Program-made: the position numbers and the translations under genes
NCBI GenBank assembly: GCA_045603125.1
Contig: JAZULN010000045.1
Location: 1 to 29,836 of the forward strand
Direction: 5' to 3'
Length of the DNA: 29,836 bases
Source: CAKSFT01 sp045603125
Lineage (GTDB): Bacteria; Bacillota; Clostridia; UBA1381
Part shown: one piece after another, positions 7,654-14,553 of the stretch
Position numbering within the stretch: position 1 is the first letter of the stretch
Layout: every line of letters starts with the position of its first letter
The notes under the pieces: model-generated
Seen by the model: only the letters and a program-made list of their open reading frames with translations
What the model was told of the DNA's origin: nothing
Databases searched by the model: none

Positions 7654-8148
7654 ATGAGTAACCAAAGAAAAGACAAATTCAATTACTACTTAGATATTGC
7701 AGAAACTGTGGCAGAAAGAGGGACATGCTTAAGAAGAAACTATGGGGCGATTATTGTTAAAAATGACGAGATTATCTCAACAGGATACGTTGGAGCACCA
7801 AGAGGCAGAGCAAATTGCAGCGATTTAGGAAAGTGTATAAGACAGGAATTAAATATCCCCCGTGGTGAGAGATATGAAATGTGCAGAAGTGTTCATGCAG
7901 AAGCAAATGCCATAATTTCAGCGTCAAGACGTGATATGATTGGTGCTACGCTATATCTTGTTGGCATTGAAAAGGAAACCAACGAGCTTGTGGCAAACAG
8001 CTGCTGCTGTTCGATGTGTAAGCGTATGGTTATCAATTCCGGCATTAAGGATGTTGTAATCAGGGACACTAAAAGCGAATATAGAGTAATCCCTGTTCAA
8101 ACCTGGATAGATAACGATGAATCGGTAGAAGGGGTTTTAGGATATTGA
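7654..8148 (+). CDS. Deoxycytidylate (dCMP) deaminase
   Basis: A 164-residue zinc-dependent deaminase of the dCMP deaminase/ComEB group, converting dCMP to dUMP for thymidylate synthesis. The catalytic HAE motif is at 81-83 and the second zinc half is CSMC (119-122), where the more usual proline before the first cysteine is replaced by another cysteine (SCCCSMC). The segment CLRRNYGAIIVKNDEIISTGYVGAPRG is characteristic. GGGAGG precedes the ATG. It is the last gene of the operon and is followed by a hairpin terminator. RNA-editing or cytidine deaminases are less likely because of the dCMP-type N-terminal region. Confidence 0.9.
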   Translation: MSNQRKDKFNYYLDIAETVAERGTCLRRNYGAIIVKNDEIISTGYVGAPRGRANCSDLGKCIRQELNIPRGERYEMCRSVHAEANAIISASRRDMIGATLYLVGIEKETNELVANSCCCSMCKRMVINSGIKDVVIRDTKSEYRVIPVQTWIDNDESVEGVLGY

Positions 8149-8160
8149 TACATAAGAACT

Positions 8161-8185
8161 GACCGTCCGTTGGGCGGTCTTTTTG
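8161..8185 (+). terminator. Terminator of the yqfC-dCMP deaminase operon
   Basis: GACCGTCC (8161-8168) pairs with GGGCGGTC (8172-8179) across a GTT loop, one position being T-G, and is followed by TTTTT. It sits 12 bases after the stop of the last gene. Confidence 0.9.
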
Positions 8186-8245
8186 TTGCGAAGACTTGAA
8201 AATCCATTGAAAGTTTTATTATTTATAAATAATGTATAAAAAAAC

Positions 8246-8274
8246 TTGACATATTTCGTGAGTTTTGGTATAAT
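8246..8274 (+). promoter_or_regulatory. Sigma-A promoter of greA
   Basis: TTGACA (8246-8251), a 17-base spacer and TATAAT (8269-8274): a perfect consensus promoter. It gives greA its own transcript after the upstream operon's terminator, with a leader of about 75 bases. Confidence 0.9.
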
Positions 8275-8356
8275 ATATATTATGTGTTTTGGAAGACAAC
8301 GTGTGTTTTACGATTTTTAAATAAACTTAACTTTTTTGAAGGGGTGTATTTTTAAA

Positions 8357-8836
8357 ATGACCGAAAATAAGGTAATCATACTCACAAGTGAGGGTATGAA
8401 AAAATTAAAGGACGAGCTTGAATTCTTAAAGACAGAAAGAAGACAGGAAGTCGCAGCTAAAATTAAAGTTGCAAGAGGATTCGGAGACCTGTCTGAAAAC
8501 GCAGAATATGACGAGGCAAAGAACGAGCAGGCAGAAGTTGAGGCGAGAATCAACCAAATCATCGATATGTTAAAGTACGCAAGAATCTTAGACGAGAGCG
8601 AAATAGTATCAGATGAAGTAAGCCTTGGAAGCAAGGTTAAGATTTTAGATGTTGAGTTTGACGAAGAATTAGAATATAAGATTGTCAGCACAACAGAAGC
8701 TGACCCTGCTAACAATAAGTTATCTCAGGAGTCACCTGTCGGCAAGGCTTTGATGCACGCAAAAGTTGGCGACATAGTCAAAGCAGAAACTCCGGGCGGA
8801 GAAATTGAGTTTAAAATTTTAGAAATCTCAAGATAA
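8357..8836 (+). CDS. greA: Transcription elongation factor GreA
   Basis: A 159-residue factor that enters the RNA polymerase secondary channel and stimulates cleavage of backtracked transcripts. The N-terminal coiled coil is clear (LTSEGMKKLKDELEFLKTERR ... GDLSENAEYDEAKNEQ), with the acidic tip residues present, and the C-terminal FKBP-like domain ends SPVGKALMHAKVGDIV ... EFKILEI. I set the start at ATG 8357, with AAGGGGTG ten bases upstream; the TTG at 8336 overlaps the leader. The gene has its own consensus promoter and a terminator that overlaps the start of the next gene. Confidence 0.96.
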   Translation: MTENKVIILTSEGMKKLKDELEFLKTERRQEVAAKIKVARGFGDLSENAEYDEAKNEQAEVEARINQIIDMLKYARILDESEIVSDEVSLGSKVKILDVEFDEELEYKIVSTTEADPANNKLSQESPVGKALMHAKVGDIVKAETPGGEIEFKILEISR

Positions 8837-8847
8837 TTAAGTATGAA

Positions 8848-8889
8848 AAAACCATCCATTGCATATAGTTTGCAATGGGTGATTTTTTT
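8848..8889 (+). terminator. greA terminator carrying the next gene's ribosome binding site
   Basis: CCATTGCA (8856-8863) pairs with TGCAATGG (8871-8878). The stem continues with T-G, A-T and C-G pairs, one mismatch, and then A-T pairs into the T-run (8883-8889). The 3' arm contains GGGTGAT (8877-8883), the only ribosome-binding-like sequence before the ATG at 8890, so folding would hide the start region of the following gene in readthrough transcripts. Confidence 0.8.
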
Positions 8890-9906
8890 ATGAAAAAGGA
8901 TTTCGTGGTATCGGGGGTTTATATTGCGGCAATAATCGGTGCGGGATTTGCATCGGGAAGTGAAGTGGTATATTATTTTGCGAAGTTTGGAAAACTTGGC
9001 TTTTTAGGAATTGTTTTGTCCTCGTTACTGTTCGGACTGATGGCCGCTTGGATTTTGGGGATTTCCAAGGAAAAAGGCTATAATGATTTTAATGGATTTT
9101 TAGATGGAATGTTTCACGAAAGGCTTGCGAAAGCTTTAAAAGGAATAACCTATCTTTTTATGTTTGTGGTATTTTCCGCGATGATTTCGGGGAGCGGGGA
9201 GACAGTATCAATTCTGACAGGCTGGAAAAAGATGTGGGGAGTTATAGCGATTTTAGTGATGGTTGCGGTGGTGCTTTTTAAAGATATTCGAGGTTTCATG
9301 TCGGTAAGCGGAATTCTTTCGGTGTTTATGATTATAGGTATATTGGGCGTTTCTCTATATCTTTTGAGATTTCGTGAAATTGAAACGTTTAATCCTAATG
9401 TTGGCTGGATTGGGTCGGGGACTTCATATGCTGGATATAATATTCTGACGGCAGCGGCAATTCTTCCTGCAATGTCGGGTTGCACCGAAAAGCCCGGACG
9501 GGTTGGTGTGATTTCGGGCGTTGGGATTGGTGTTATGCTTTTGAGCCTTTGGGGGATTATCAGTATATATTATGGTAAAATTCCGCTTGGTTCTATTCCT
9601 ATGCTTACAATCTGCAAAAGACATGGTATTTGGCTTTCTATTATCTATTCTGTGGTTTTATATATGGCGATGTTTACAACGGCTTTGGCAAATGGTTTTG
9701 CTCTTTTGGATGCGGTGAAGATAAAAAGAGTAAAAGCTATAGGATTTATCATGGTTTTGGGCTTTTTCACTTCATCATTTTCATTTGATTTTTTTGTTGA
9801 TGTAGTCTATAGAATGGCAGGTATTTTGGGCGTAGTGTTTATGGGGTATATTTTCCTTAAAAAAGTAAATTTGTTAGAAAAATGGAGAAAAATAAAGAAA
9901 AAATGA
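8890..9906 (+). CDS. YkvI-family membrane protein
   Basis: A 338-residue membrane protein with about ten hydrophobic segments. It starts MKKDFVVSGVYIAAIIGAGFASGSEVVYYF, the glycine-rich first helix typical of YkvI-family proteins, which are distantly related to the amino-acid/sodium-solute transporter fold. Other landmarks are FSAMISGSGE and the NILTAAAILPAM segment, and the tail is basic. The substrate is unknown. I use ATG 8890 rather than the in-frame ATG 8875, because 8875 lies in the stem of the greA terminator and has no binding site. Expression is probably by readthrough from greA, since no separate promoter is seen. Confidence 0.8.
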   Translation: MKKDFVVSGVYIAAIIGAGFASGSEVVYYFAKFGKLGFLGIVLSSLLFGLMAAWILGISKEKGYNDFNGFLDGMFHERLAKALKGITYLFMFVVFSAMISGSGETVSILTGWKKMWGVIAILVMVAVVLFKDIRGFMSVSGILSVFMIIGILGVSLYLLRFREIETFNPNVGWIGSGTSYAGYNILTAAAILPAMSGCTEKPGRVGVISGVGIGVMLLSLWGIISIYYGKIPLGSIPMLTICKRHGIWLSIIYSVVLYMAMFTTALANGFALLDAVKIKRVKAIGFIMVLGFFTSSFSFDFFVDVVYRMAGILGVVFMGYIFLKKVNLLEKWRKIKKK

Positions 9907-9947
9907 GCATATGAAGAATAATTTAATATAACCGGTAAATACAAGGG

Positions 9948-9976
9948 TTGATAAATGTATTTGTTTATGGTATCAT
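9948..9976 (+). promoter_or_regulatory. Promoter of the tRNA cluster
   Basis: TTGATA (9948-9953), 17-base spacer, TATCAT (9971-9976). It lies about 40 bases before the first tRNA and is the only promoter-like pair in the gap. Confidence 0.7.
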
Positions 9977-10017
9977 AGTCGAGTCGTCAGGAAATGGCGA
10001 TGGGGTTCGGAGAACAA

Positions 10018-10094
10018 CGGGATGTAGCGCAGTTTGGTAGCGCATCTGGTTTGGGACCAGAGGGCCGCAGGTTCGAATCCTGTCATCCCGACCA
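10018..10094 (+). tRNA. tRNA-Pro (anticodon TGG)
   Basis: Full cloverleaf of 77 bases. Acceptor CGGGATG pairs with CATCCCG, the anticodon stem TCTGG/CCAGA carries loop TTTGGGA, the T-arm has GGTTCGAATCC, and the 3' CCA is encoded. It reads the CCN proline codons. Confidence 0.96.
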
Positions 10095-10111
10095 ATTTCC
10101 GGACCATGTAT

Positions 10112-10187
10112 GGGAGTATAGCTCAGCTGGGAGAGCGTCTGCCTTACAAGCAGGATGTCACAGGTTCGAGCCCTGTTACTCCCACCA
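10112..10187 (+). tRNA. tRNA-Val (anticodon TAC)
   Basis: Full cloverleaf of 76 bases. Acceptor GGGAGTA pairs with TACTCCC, the anticodon loop is CTTACAA, the T-arm has GGTTCGAGCCC, and the 3' CCA is encoded. Confidence 0.96.
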
Positions 10188-10196
10188 ATTTAATAT

Positions 10197-10272
10197 GCTG
10201 GTGTAGCTCAATTGGCAGAGCAGCTGATTTGTAATCAGCAGGTTGCGGGTTCGAGTCCCATCACCAGCTCCA
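10197..10272 (+). tRNA. tRNA-Thr (anticodon TGT)
   Basis: Full cloverleaf of 76 bases. Acceptor GCTGGTG pairs with CACCAGC, anticodon stem GCTGA/TCAGC carries loop TTTGTAA, and the 3' CCA is encoded. The next tRNA starts on the very next base. Confidence 0.96.
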
Positions 10273-10357
10273 GGGAGAGTTCCCGAGTGGCCAAAGGGGG
10301 CAGACTGTAAATCTGTTGCGTCTCGCTTCGATGGTTCGAATCCATCCTCTCCCACCA
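10273..10357 (+). tRNA. tRNA-Tyr (anticodon GTA)
   Basis: An 85-base tRNA with a long variable arm. Acceptor GGGAGAG pairs with CTCTCCC, anticodon loop CTGTAAA, T-arm GGTTCGAATCC, encoded CCA. It abuts tRNA-Thr with no spacer, so a single processing cut must separate them. Confidence 0.96.
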
Positions 10358-10393
10358 AAAATCGACAAGATTCGTCAGAGTCTTGTCGATTTT
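10358..10393 (+). terminator. Terminator of the tRNA cluster
   Basis: AAAATCGACAAGA (10358-10370) and TCTTGTCGATTTT (10381-10393) form a perfect 13-bp stem with a 10-base loop, starting directly after the CCA of tRNA-Tyr. Confidence 0.92.
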
Positions 10394-10479
10394 ACTTACT
10401 ACATATTCACTCTTCCTTAAAATACCTTATCGATTTTTGGAAAGTAATAAGTAATAGTGAATAAGGAAGAAGTTTAGGT

Positions 10480-10506
10480 AGCTTTGCTTTTGCAAAGCTT
10501 ATTTTT
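10480..10506 (+). terminator. Terminator-like hairpin in the post-tRNA gap
   Basis: AGCTTTGC (10480-10487), loop TTTT, GCAAAGCT (10492-10499), then TTATTTTT. It is shaped like a terminator but has no gene just upstream except the already terminated tRNA cluster. Confidence 0.5.
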
Positions 10507-10526
10507 ATATGCATTATTATTGTTTT

Positions 10527-10567
10527 GCCTTGCCAGAAAAAGACTTATTGATTGACAAGGCTTTTTT
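10527..10567 (+). terminator. Terminator-like hairpin with an alternative partner
   Basis: GCCTTG (10527-10532) pairs with CAAGGC (10556-10561), followed by TTTTTT. The 3' arm can instead pair, as AAGGCTTT (10557-10564), with AAAGCCTT (10576-10583), giving two exclusive folds. Confidence 0.4.
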
Positions 10568-10592
10568 AACGAAATAAAGCCTTTCAGGATTT

Positions 10593-10747
10593 GTGAAATG
10601 CACTTCGTGCGTGAAATATTGCTTCGCAATATAAAATACGCTTGCGGCGTGTGATAAAAGGATTTATTTTATTTCACAAAAAAACGTTAGCTTTCTATTT
10701 CACAATTTACGGAGTAAATTATTTCATATCGAGCTTTAGCGAGATAT
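10593..10747. repeat. Array of short hairpins separated by GTGAAAT / ATTTCAC boxes
   Basis: Left half: GTGAAAT (10593), hairpin GCAC-TTC-GTGC (10600-10610), GTGAAAT (10611), hairpin ATTGC-TTC-GCAAT (10618-10630), ATAAAAT (10631), hairpin ACGC-TTGCG-GCGT (10638-10650), then GTGATAAAA. Right half, with inverted boxes: TTTTATTTCAC (to 10677), ATTTCAC (10697-10703), hairpin AATTTAC-GGA-GTAAATT (10704-10720), ATTTCAT (10721), and hairpin ATATC-GA-GC-TTTA-GC-GA-GATAT (10726-10747), which has a tandem G-A internal loop. The boxes change polarity in the middle, so the whole forms a large imperfect inverted repeat with hairpins in each arm. No protein is encoded. I cannot assign it to a named family. 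Confidence 0.7.
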
Positions 10748-10791
10748 TTCGGTAAAATAACATGTCATATAAACCATTTGGATCCCGCAAA

Positions 10792-10819
10792 AAAAACCTA
10801 CTCATTTGAGTAGGTTTTT
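10792..10819. terminator. Terminator of the MFS gene
   Basis: AAAAACCTACTC (10792-10803), loop ATTT, GAGTAGGTTTTT (10808-10819), a perfect 12-bp stem. On the minus strand it follows the MFS stop by 14 bases and ends in a long T-run; it can also stop plus-strand transcripts from the hairpin region. Confidence 0.9.
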
Positions 10820-10833
10820 ATATATTCAAAATT

Positions 10834-12147
10834 TTACGCATTTATAGTTTCGGCATTTTCCTTTTTGGCAGCTTCCAGTATAATCTTTCTGTCACGGTTT
10901 GCACTCTTTAAAACAAACTGCATTGAAATTGTTACAAAAAGCATTAAAGCGGCGAACAGAATGAAAGAAACATTATAATTACCTAATATATCAAAAAATA
11001 GGTTTGCAAGAGGTGCACCCATAGCATAGCCGGCGGTATTTACTGCGGTAAATATACCTACAATTTTATCAAAGCTTTTGTTACCGAAAAGCTCACTTGC
11101 ATATAGCGGAAGCATTATGGTTTCAAGGGGTAGTGCGATTGCTGCAAAGACTATTCTGACTGCGGCAATTGCACGGCCTATCGGTGTATTTGCCACAAGT
11201 ACAACTCCTAAGAGCGAAAGGAACGACGACAAAAGGCATATGTTCATTGTTATCTTCATTCCGAATCTATCGTACATATATCCTGTGGAGAATTTTGTTG
11301 CCATCAAAATTAGACTGCTTATAGTTGAAAGTGTTGCCACAAATTGAACATCAATACCAACATCGTACATATGGGGGATTGCGATACCACCCAAGCCCTG
11401 AAGGGACATTCCTGTAAACATAATACAAACAAGTGCAAGATAAAAATAAGGCTTTTTAACTGCGTCTTTATAGTCCATGCCAATCCAACCTGTACCACGG
11501 ACTTTGCGTTTCTTTTTTATTGATGTTTCGTCGATTTCGGCATTTTTGGGCTTGTCACGGAAGAATATAAGGACAAGGATAAACACAACTGCTAAAATTG
11601 CTGTGACTACATGGTAGGAATTGCGGTAGCCGAAGGGGTTTCCTGGTTCAAAAATAATGGGCGATAAAATTTGAACGGCAACTGCACCGCCAAGACCATT
11701 TGCAGAAAGTATAAGTCCTGTGATTGTACCCTTATTTTTATGGAACCATCTGTTAACAACAACGCTCATCATTGATGTGCTTGTAAAGGTAAGTCCAAGA
11801 CCTAAAAGGATTCCGGAAATATAAAACATATAAAGTTGGGTGGCTGATGCGCGGATGGTTGAAAAGGCCATAAGGCATATGTAGCCGAAGCACATAAGCT
11901 TCTTTGTACCGAATTTTGCTATCAAAAACCCTAAAAACAGATTTGTTACCGACGTGGTGACAAAACGTAGAGTGTCGCTTATTGAAAAAGCACCTCTCTT
12001 GAAGTTTAAGGCATCGGTAATAGCTGTTAAATACATCGCACTGCCGCTTGAACAAAATCCAAGACTTATACAGATTGACAGAAAGCATATGATTGCAATC
12101 ACCCAGCAGTAATCAAATTTTTTGGGCTTTAATGTTTTGTTTTTCAT
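10834..12147 (-). CDS. Major facilitator superfamily transporter
   Basis: A 437-residue permease with about 12 membrane helices and the MFS layout. It shows an N-terminal helix, a LIAKFGTKKLM loop like the motif-A loop after helix 2, a GLGLTFTSTSMMSVVVNRWF segment with KGTITGLILSANGLGGAV as in the oxalate/formate-antiporter-like and monocarboxylate-type subgroup, a central charged loop (about 200-225) and a second YMYDRFGMK motif-A-like loop in the C half. The substrate is not readable; an organic anion would fit the subgroup. AAGGAG precedes the ATG and a TTTACA-17-TATAAT promoter lies upstream. It is divergent from an AraC-type regulator that may control it. Confidence 0.88.
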   Translation of the reverse strand: MKNKTLKPKKFDYCWVIAIICFLSICISLGFCSSGSAMYLTAITDALNFKRGAFSISDTLRFVTTSVTNLFLGFLIAKFGTKKLMCFGYICLMAFSTIRASATQLYMFYISGILLGLGLTFTSTSMMSVVVNRWFHKNKGTITGLILSANGLGGAVAVQILSPIIFEPGNPFGYRNSYHVVTAILAVVFILVLIFFRDKPKNAEIDETSIKKKRKVRGTGWIGMDYKDAVKKPYFYLALVCIMFTGMSLQGLGGIAIPHMYDVGIDVQFVATLSTISSLILMATKFSTGYMYDRFGMKITMNICLLSSFLSLLGVVLVANTPIGRAIAAVRIVFAAIALPLETIMLPLYASELFGNKSFDKIVGIFTAVNTAGYAMGAPLANLFFDILGNYNVSFILFAALMLFVTISMQFVLKSANRDRKIILEAAKKENAETINA

Positions 12148-12183
12148 TTTTAAAATCTCCTTTTTAATCGTTTTACCAGGAGT

Positions 12184-12212
12184 ATTATAGTATCAAGATA
12201 AGGGTATGTAAA
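12184..12212 (-). promoter_or_regulatory. Promoter of the MFS gene
   Basis: On the minus strand, TTTACA (12212-12207), 17-base spacer, TATAAT (12189-12184), giving a leader of about 30 bases before the MFS start. It is back to back with the AraC gene promoter, about 40 bases away. Confidence 0.75.
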
Positions 12213-12252
12213 TATAATTTAGATAACAATATGGAAAAAAACGAACAAATTA

Positions 12253-12281
12253 TTGCACTTTTTTCGTGGATGTGATAAAAT
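12253..12281 (+). promoter_or_regulatory. Promoter of the AraC-family gene
   Basis: TTGCAC (12253-12258), 17-base spacer, TAAAAT (12276-12281). It rules out the in-frame TTG at 12253 and ATG at 12280 as start codons, because they would lie within the promoter. Confidence 0.65.
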
Positions 12282-12327
12282 GGATATGAGGAATAGTCAA
12301 TTTTTAGCAAGCAGGTGGGGTGGGAAT

Positions 12328-13086
12328 ATGTTTGGTAATATGGAGAACTTAAAAATAATTTCTTCTTTTCATCAAGGTAGTAAGATTTACGGAAAAGTTG
12401 AAAAAAGACAAAGCCATGGTTTTCTTATCAGAATAAAAGGTCAAGTTGAATATGTTATTGATGGGAAAAACCAAAGGGTAAATGCCGGGGAGATGATTTT
12501 CTTGCCTAAAGGTACAAGCTATGTATACTCAATCGACCCGAATCAGGAAAATTTATATACATCTATAAATTTTCAGGCAGAACTTGAAAATCCAAAAATC
12601 GGTGTATATTCCATAGTGGATTTTTATGATGTTGACTATTTATGTGAAAGTTTTTCCGAGGCGTGGCGGTTTGGGAATTTATCGGATAGATATAAGTGTA
12701 TATCGATTTTTTATGATTTGTTATCCTACATTTTAAGAACTGACCACTTAGAAAACTCCCAGAAACGAAAATACCATTTAATAGAGCCGGCAGTGGAATA
12801 CTTGAAAAAAAACATATATGACACAGGATTTAAGGTGAATAAACTTCATCGGTTATGCGGGATTTCTGACACATATTTCAGAAAAATATTTGCCCAAAGA
12901 TTTAATATGAATCCACAGGAATATGTGGTATTTAAGAGGATTTCATATGCAAAGGCGATAATTGAAAGCGGAGATTATGAAAGTATAAAAGAGGTTTCGG
13001 AGTTGGTTGGATACAGTGACCCGCTTTATTTTAGCAAGACCTTCAGAAAAATCTACGGTTGCTCGCCAAGTAATGTAAATGAATAG
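12328..13086 (+). CDS. AraC-family transcriptional regulator
   Basis: A 252-residue regulator. The N-terminal part is a cupin-like sensor (GFLIRIKGQVEYVIDGKNQRVNAGEMIFLPKGTSYVYSI). The C-terminal about 100 residues hold two helix-turn-helix motifs, KVNKLHRLCGISDTYFRKIF and IKEVSELVGYSDPLYFSKTF, ending in the typical FRKIYGCSPSNV. The start is set at ATG 12328, preceded by the purine-rich AGGTGGGGTGGG and about 40 bases downstream of the -10 box at 12276-12281. The gene is divergent from the MFS transporter, a common pairing in which the regulator responds to the transported compound; that link is inferred. The next gene downstream has its own promoter. Confidence 0.88.
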   Translation: MFGNMENLKIISSFHQGSKIYGKVEKRQSHGFLIRIKGQVEYVIDGKNQRVNAGEMIFLPKGTSYVYSIDPNQENLYTSINFQAELENPKIGVYSIVDFYDVDYLCESFSEAWRFGNLSDRYKCISIFYDLLSYILRTDHLENSQKRKYHLIEPAVEYLKKNIYDTGFKVNKLHRLCGISDTYFRKIFAQRFNMNPQEYVVFKRISYAKAIIESGDYESIKEVSELVGYSDPLYFSKTFRKIYGCSPSNVNE

Positions 13087-13093
13087 GTTCAAC

Positions 13094-13121
13094 TTGACAA
13101 ATCAGGAAAAAATGGTAGAAT
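13094..13121 (+). promoter_or_regulatory. Promoter of the secreted stalk-domain protein
   Basis: TTGACA (13094-13099), 16-base spacer, TAGAAT (13116-13121). A second TATAAT at 13127-13132 is too far from the -35 box to pair with it. Confidence 0.7.
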
Positions 13122-13158
13122 AATTATATAATCTAAAATCAAGGAAGGAAGATAATAA

Positions 13159-14514
13159 ATGAAAAAGAAACTTATATCCGGAATTTTAAGCCTTGCAATG
13201 GTTGGTAGTCTTTTTGTTTTACCAATGACGGCGTCGGCTAAAGACGACTGGGCGGATTATGATACATGGGAAGTTACAGAACTAAATAGAATTAACATTC
13301 CTCACGATTATCATCTTGGAAACACCTATGGAACAGGAATGGGCAGTCATCCTTGTGAACAGGTAAAAGACGGCTGGGCGTGTTACATATATGACGAATC
13401 AAAGTTAATGAACGGTGCAGTTGGTATAAACGGCACACAAAACGCAGAAAAAAGTATGGCTCTTCCAAAAGACTACTATAACTGGACAGAGTACGAACCA
13501 AATACAAATTATGCTGTTAGTATTACTTTGAGAAATATGAGTGAAGAGGATGTCATCCCAACATTTTGGGCAGGTATGCTTTCTCACGATGGAGAAAAAT
13601 TTATAGATGCACAATATGAAAAGATTGAAGTTGCCGAAAAAGGAGAAGAGGGTCAGACTTATAAGCATACATTTACAACAGGCGACGCCACCTCAACAAG
13701 ACTAACAGGTGTATATTTTGGCTTTGGCACAGGTGAAACAGTTTGCGATGCTACCACTGAAAAGACAGTGGCAGGGTCGATTGTTGGTGCAAAATCAAAT
13801 GATTTATATATAGGAAAAGAACAAGTTAAATGTATTATAAACGAAACAGAAGAAAATCCGGAGATTGGTGTTGGTACTTCAATTACCGCAAAAGCCCAGG
13901 TTCTTAACCAGATTGATGATACAGGCCTTTTAGAACAAGCAATGACATTTAAAGTGCTAAATGCTGACAGAACTGCGGAGTTAAACGATTCGGGTATTTC
14001 TATAACATTGGGTGAGAACGGCAACTATACAATTTCAGTTTCAAAAGATGCAACCTTGGGTGAATATGTGATTTTGGCAACATCAGCTTTATCAACCCCT
14101 GATAAGCTATTACAAAAGGGCTTGAAAATTAAGGTTTCAGCAGTAAAAGGTGTGGACGTAAAGATTGACGATAAAAAGATTGGATTTGATGTTCATCCAA
14201 TTATTAAAAATAACCGCACTATGGTACCAATGCGAAAAATCTTTGAGGAACTAGGCTGCGAAGTTGAGTGGCTAGCAGATACCAAGACCATTATTGCCAC
14301 AAAAGACAGTAAGATTATTTCTATTAAAATAGGTGCTGAAAAAATCATTTTAAAAGATGTAGAAACGGGAGAAACTGTGGTAAAAGAAATAGACGCAGCA
14401 CCCGTGATTTTAAATAACCGCACACTAGTGCCGCTAAGAGCAATTTCCGAAAGTTTGGAAAATGTTGTGGATTGGGACGAAGATAACAGAACAGTTTTAA
14501 TAAAAACTAAATAA
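13159..14514 (+). CDS. Secreted protein with C-terminal copper-amine-oxidase-like N domain
   Basis: A 451-residue exported protein. Residues 1-27 are a clear signal peptide (KKK, hydrophobic core, cleavage after TASA). The next about 200 residues look beta-rich, like a carbohydrate-binding or jelly-roll domain, and about 225-330 resemble an Ig-like fold. The last about 120 residues are the stalk domain related to the N-terminal domain of copper amine oxidase, with the repeated signature NNRTMVPMRKIFEELGCEVEW and NNRTLVPLRAISESL ... VDWDEDNRTV. This domain is very common in Clostridial surface proteins and has no oxidase activity. GGAAGGAAG precedes the ATG. The ligand is unknown; a wall- or polysaccharide-associated role is a guess. 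Confidence 0.82.
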   Translation: MKKKLISGILSLAMVGSLFVLPMTASAKDDWADYDTWEVTELNRINIPHDYHLGNTYGTGMGSHPCEQVKDGWACYIYDESKLMNGAVGINGTQNAEKSMALPKDYYNWTEYEPNTNYAVSITLRNMSEEDVIPTFWAGMLSHDGEKFIDAQYEKIEVAEKGEEGQTYKHTFTTGDATSTRLTGVYFGFGTGETVCDATTEKTVAGSIVGAKSNDLYIGKEQVKCIINETEENPEIGVGTSITAKAQVLNQIDDTGLLEQAMTFKVLNADRTAELNDSGISITLGENGNYTISVSKDATLGEYVILATSALSTPDKLLQKGLKIKVSAVKGVDVKIDDKKIGFDVHPIIKNNRTMVPMRKIFEELGCEVEWLADTKTIIATKDSKIISIKIGAEKIILKDVETGETVVKEIDAAPVILNNRTLVPLRAISESLENVVDWDEDNRTVLIKTK

Positions 14515-14553
14515 AAAAGGCCCCCTCGTTCATATGACCGAGGGGATTTTTTT
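14515..14553. terminator. Bidirectional terminator between secreted-protein gene and AEC transporter
   Basis: CCCCTCG (14522-14528) pairs with CGAGGGG (14539-14545), flanked by an A-run before and a T-run after (14547-14553). It lies between two convergent genes and overlaps the stop codon of the minus-strand one. Confidence 0.88.

Larger units (their letters stand above)
10394..10791. other. Gene-free, hairpin-rich region after the tRNA cluster
   Basis: About 400 bases without a credible gene. In order it holds: ATTCACT and CTTCCTT (about 10407-10419) with their complements AGTGAAT and AAGGAAG (about 10457-10470); a perfect hairpin at 10480-10499; a terminator-like hairpin at 10527-10567; and the GTGAAAT/ATTTCAC hairpin array at 10593-10747. 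The density of short palindromes suggests a repeat element or remnants of one, inserted between the tRNA cluster and the MFS gene. Confidence 0.65.

Noticed and set aside
9994..10464. Open frames on both strands over the tRNA cluster
   Set aside because: They are created by the tRNA sequences themselves; four complete cloverleaves explain the region.
10593..10747. CRISPR array
   Set aside because: The boxes are only seven bases, spacing is 11-20 bases and filled by palindromes, and no cas gene is present.
13127..13132. TATAAT as the -10 box of the secreted-protein gene
   Set aside because: It is 27 bases from TTGACA; TAGAAT at 16 bases is the better partner.
13159..14514. A copper amine oxidase enzyme
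   Set aside because: Only the small stalk-like N-domain repeat is present; there is no catalytic domain, no topaquinone site and no copper histidines.
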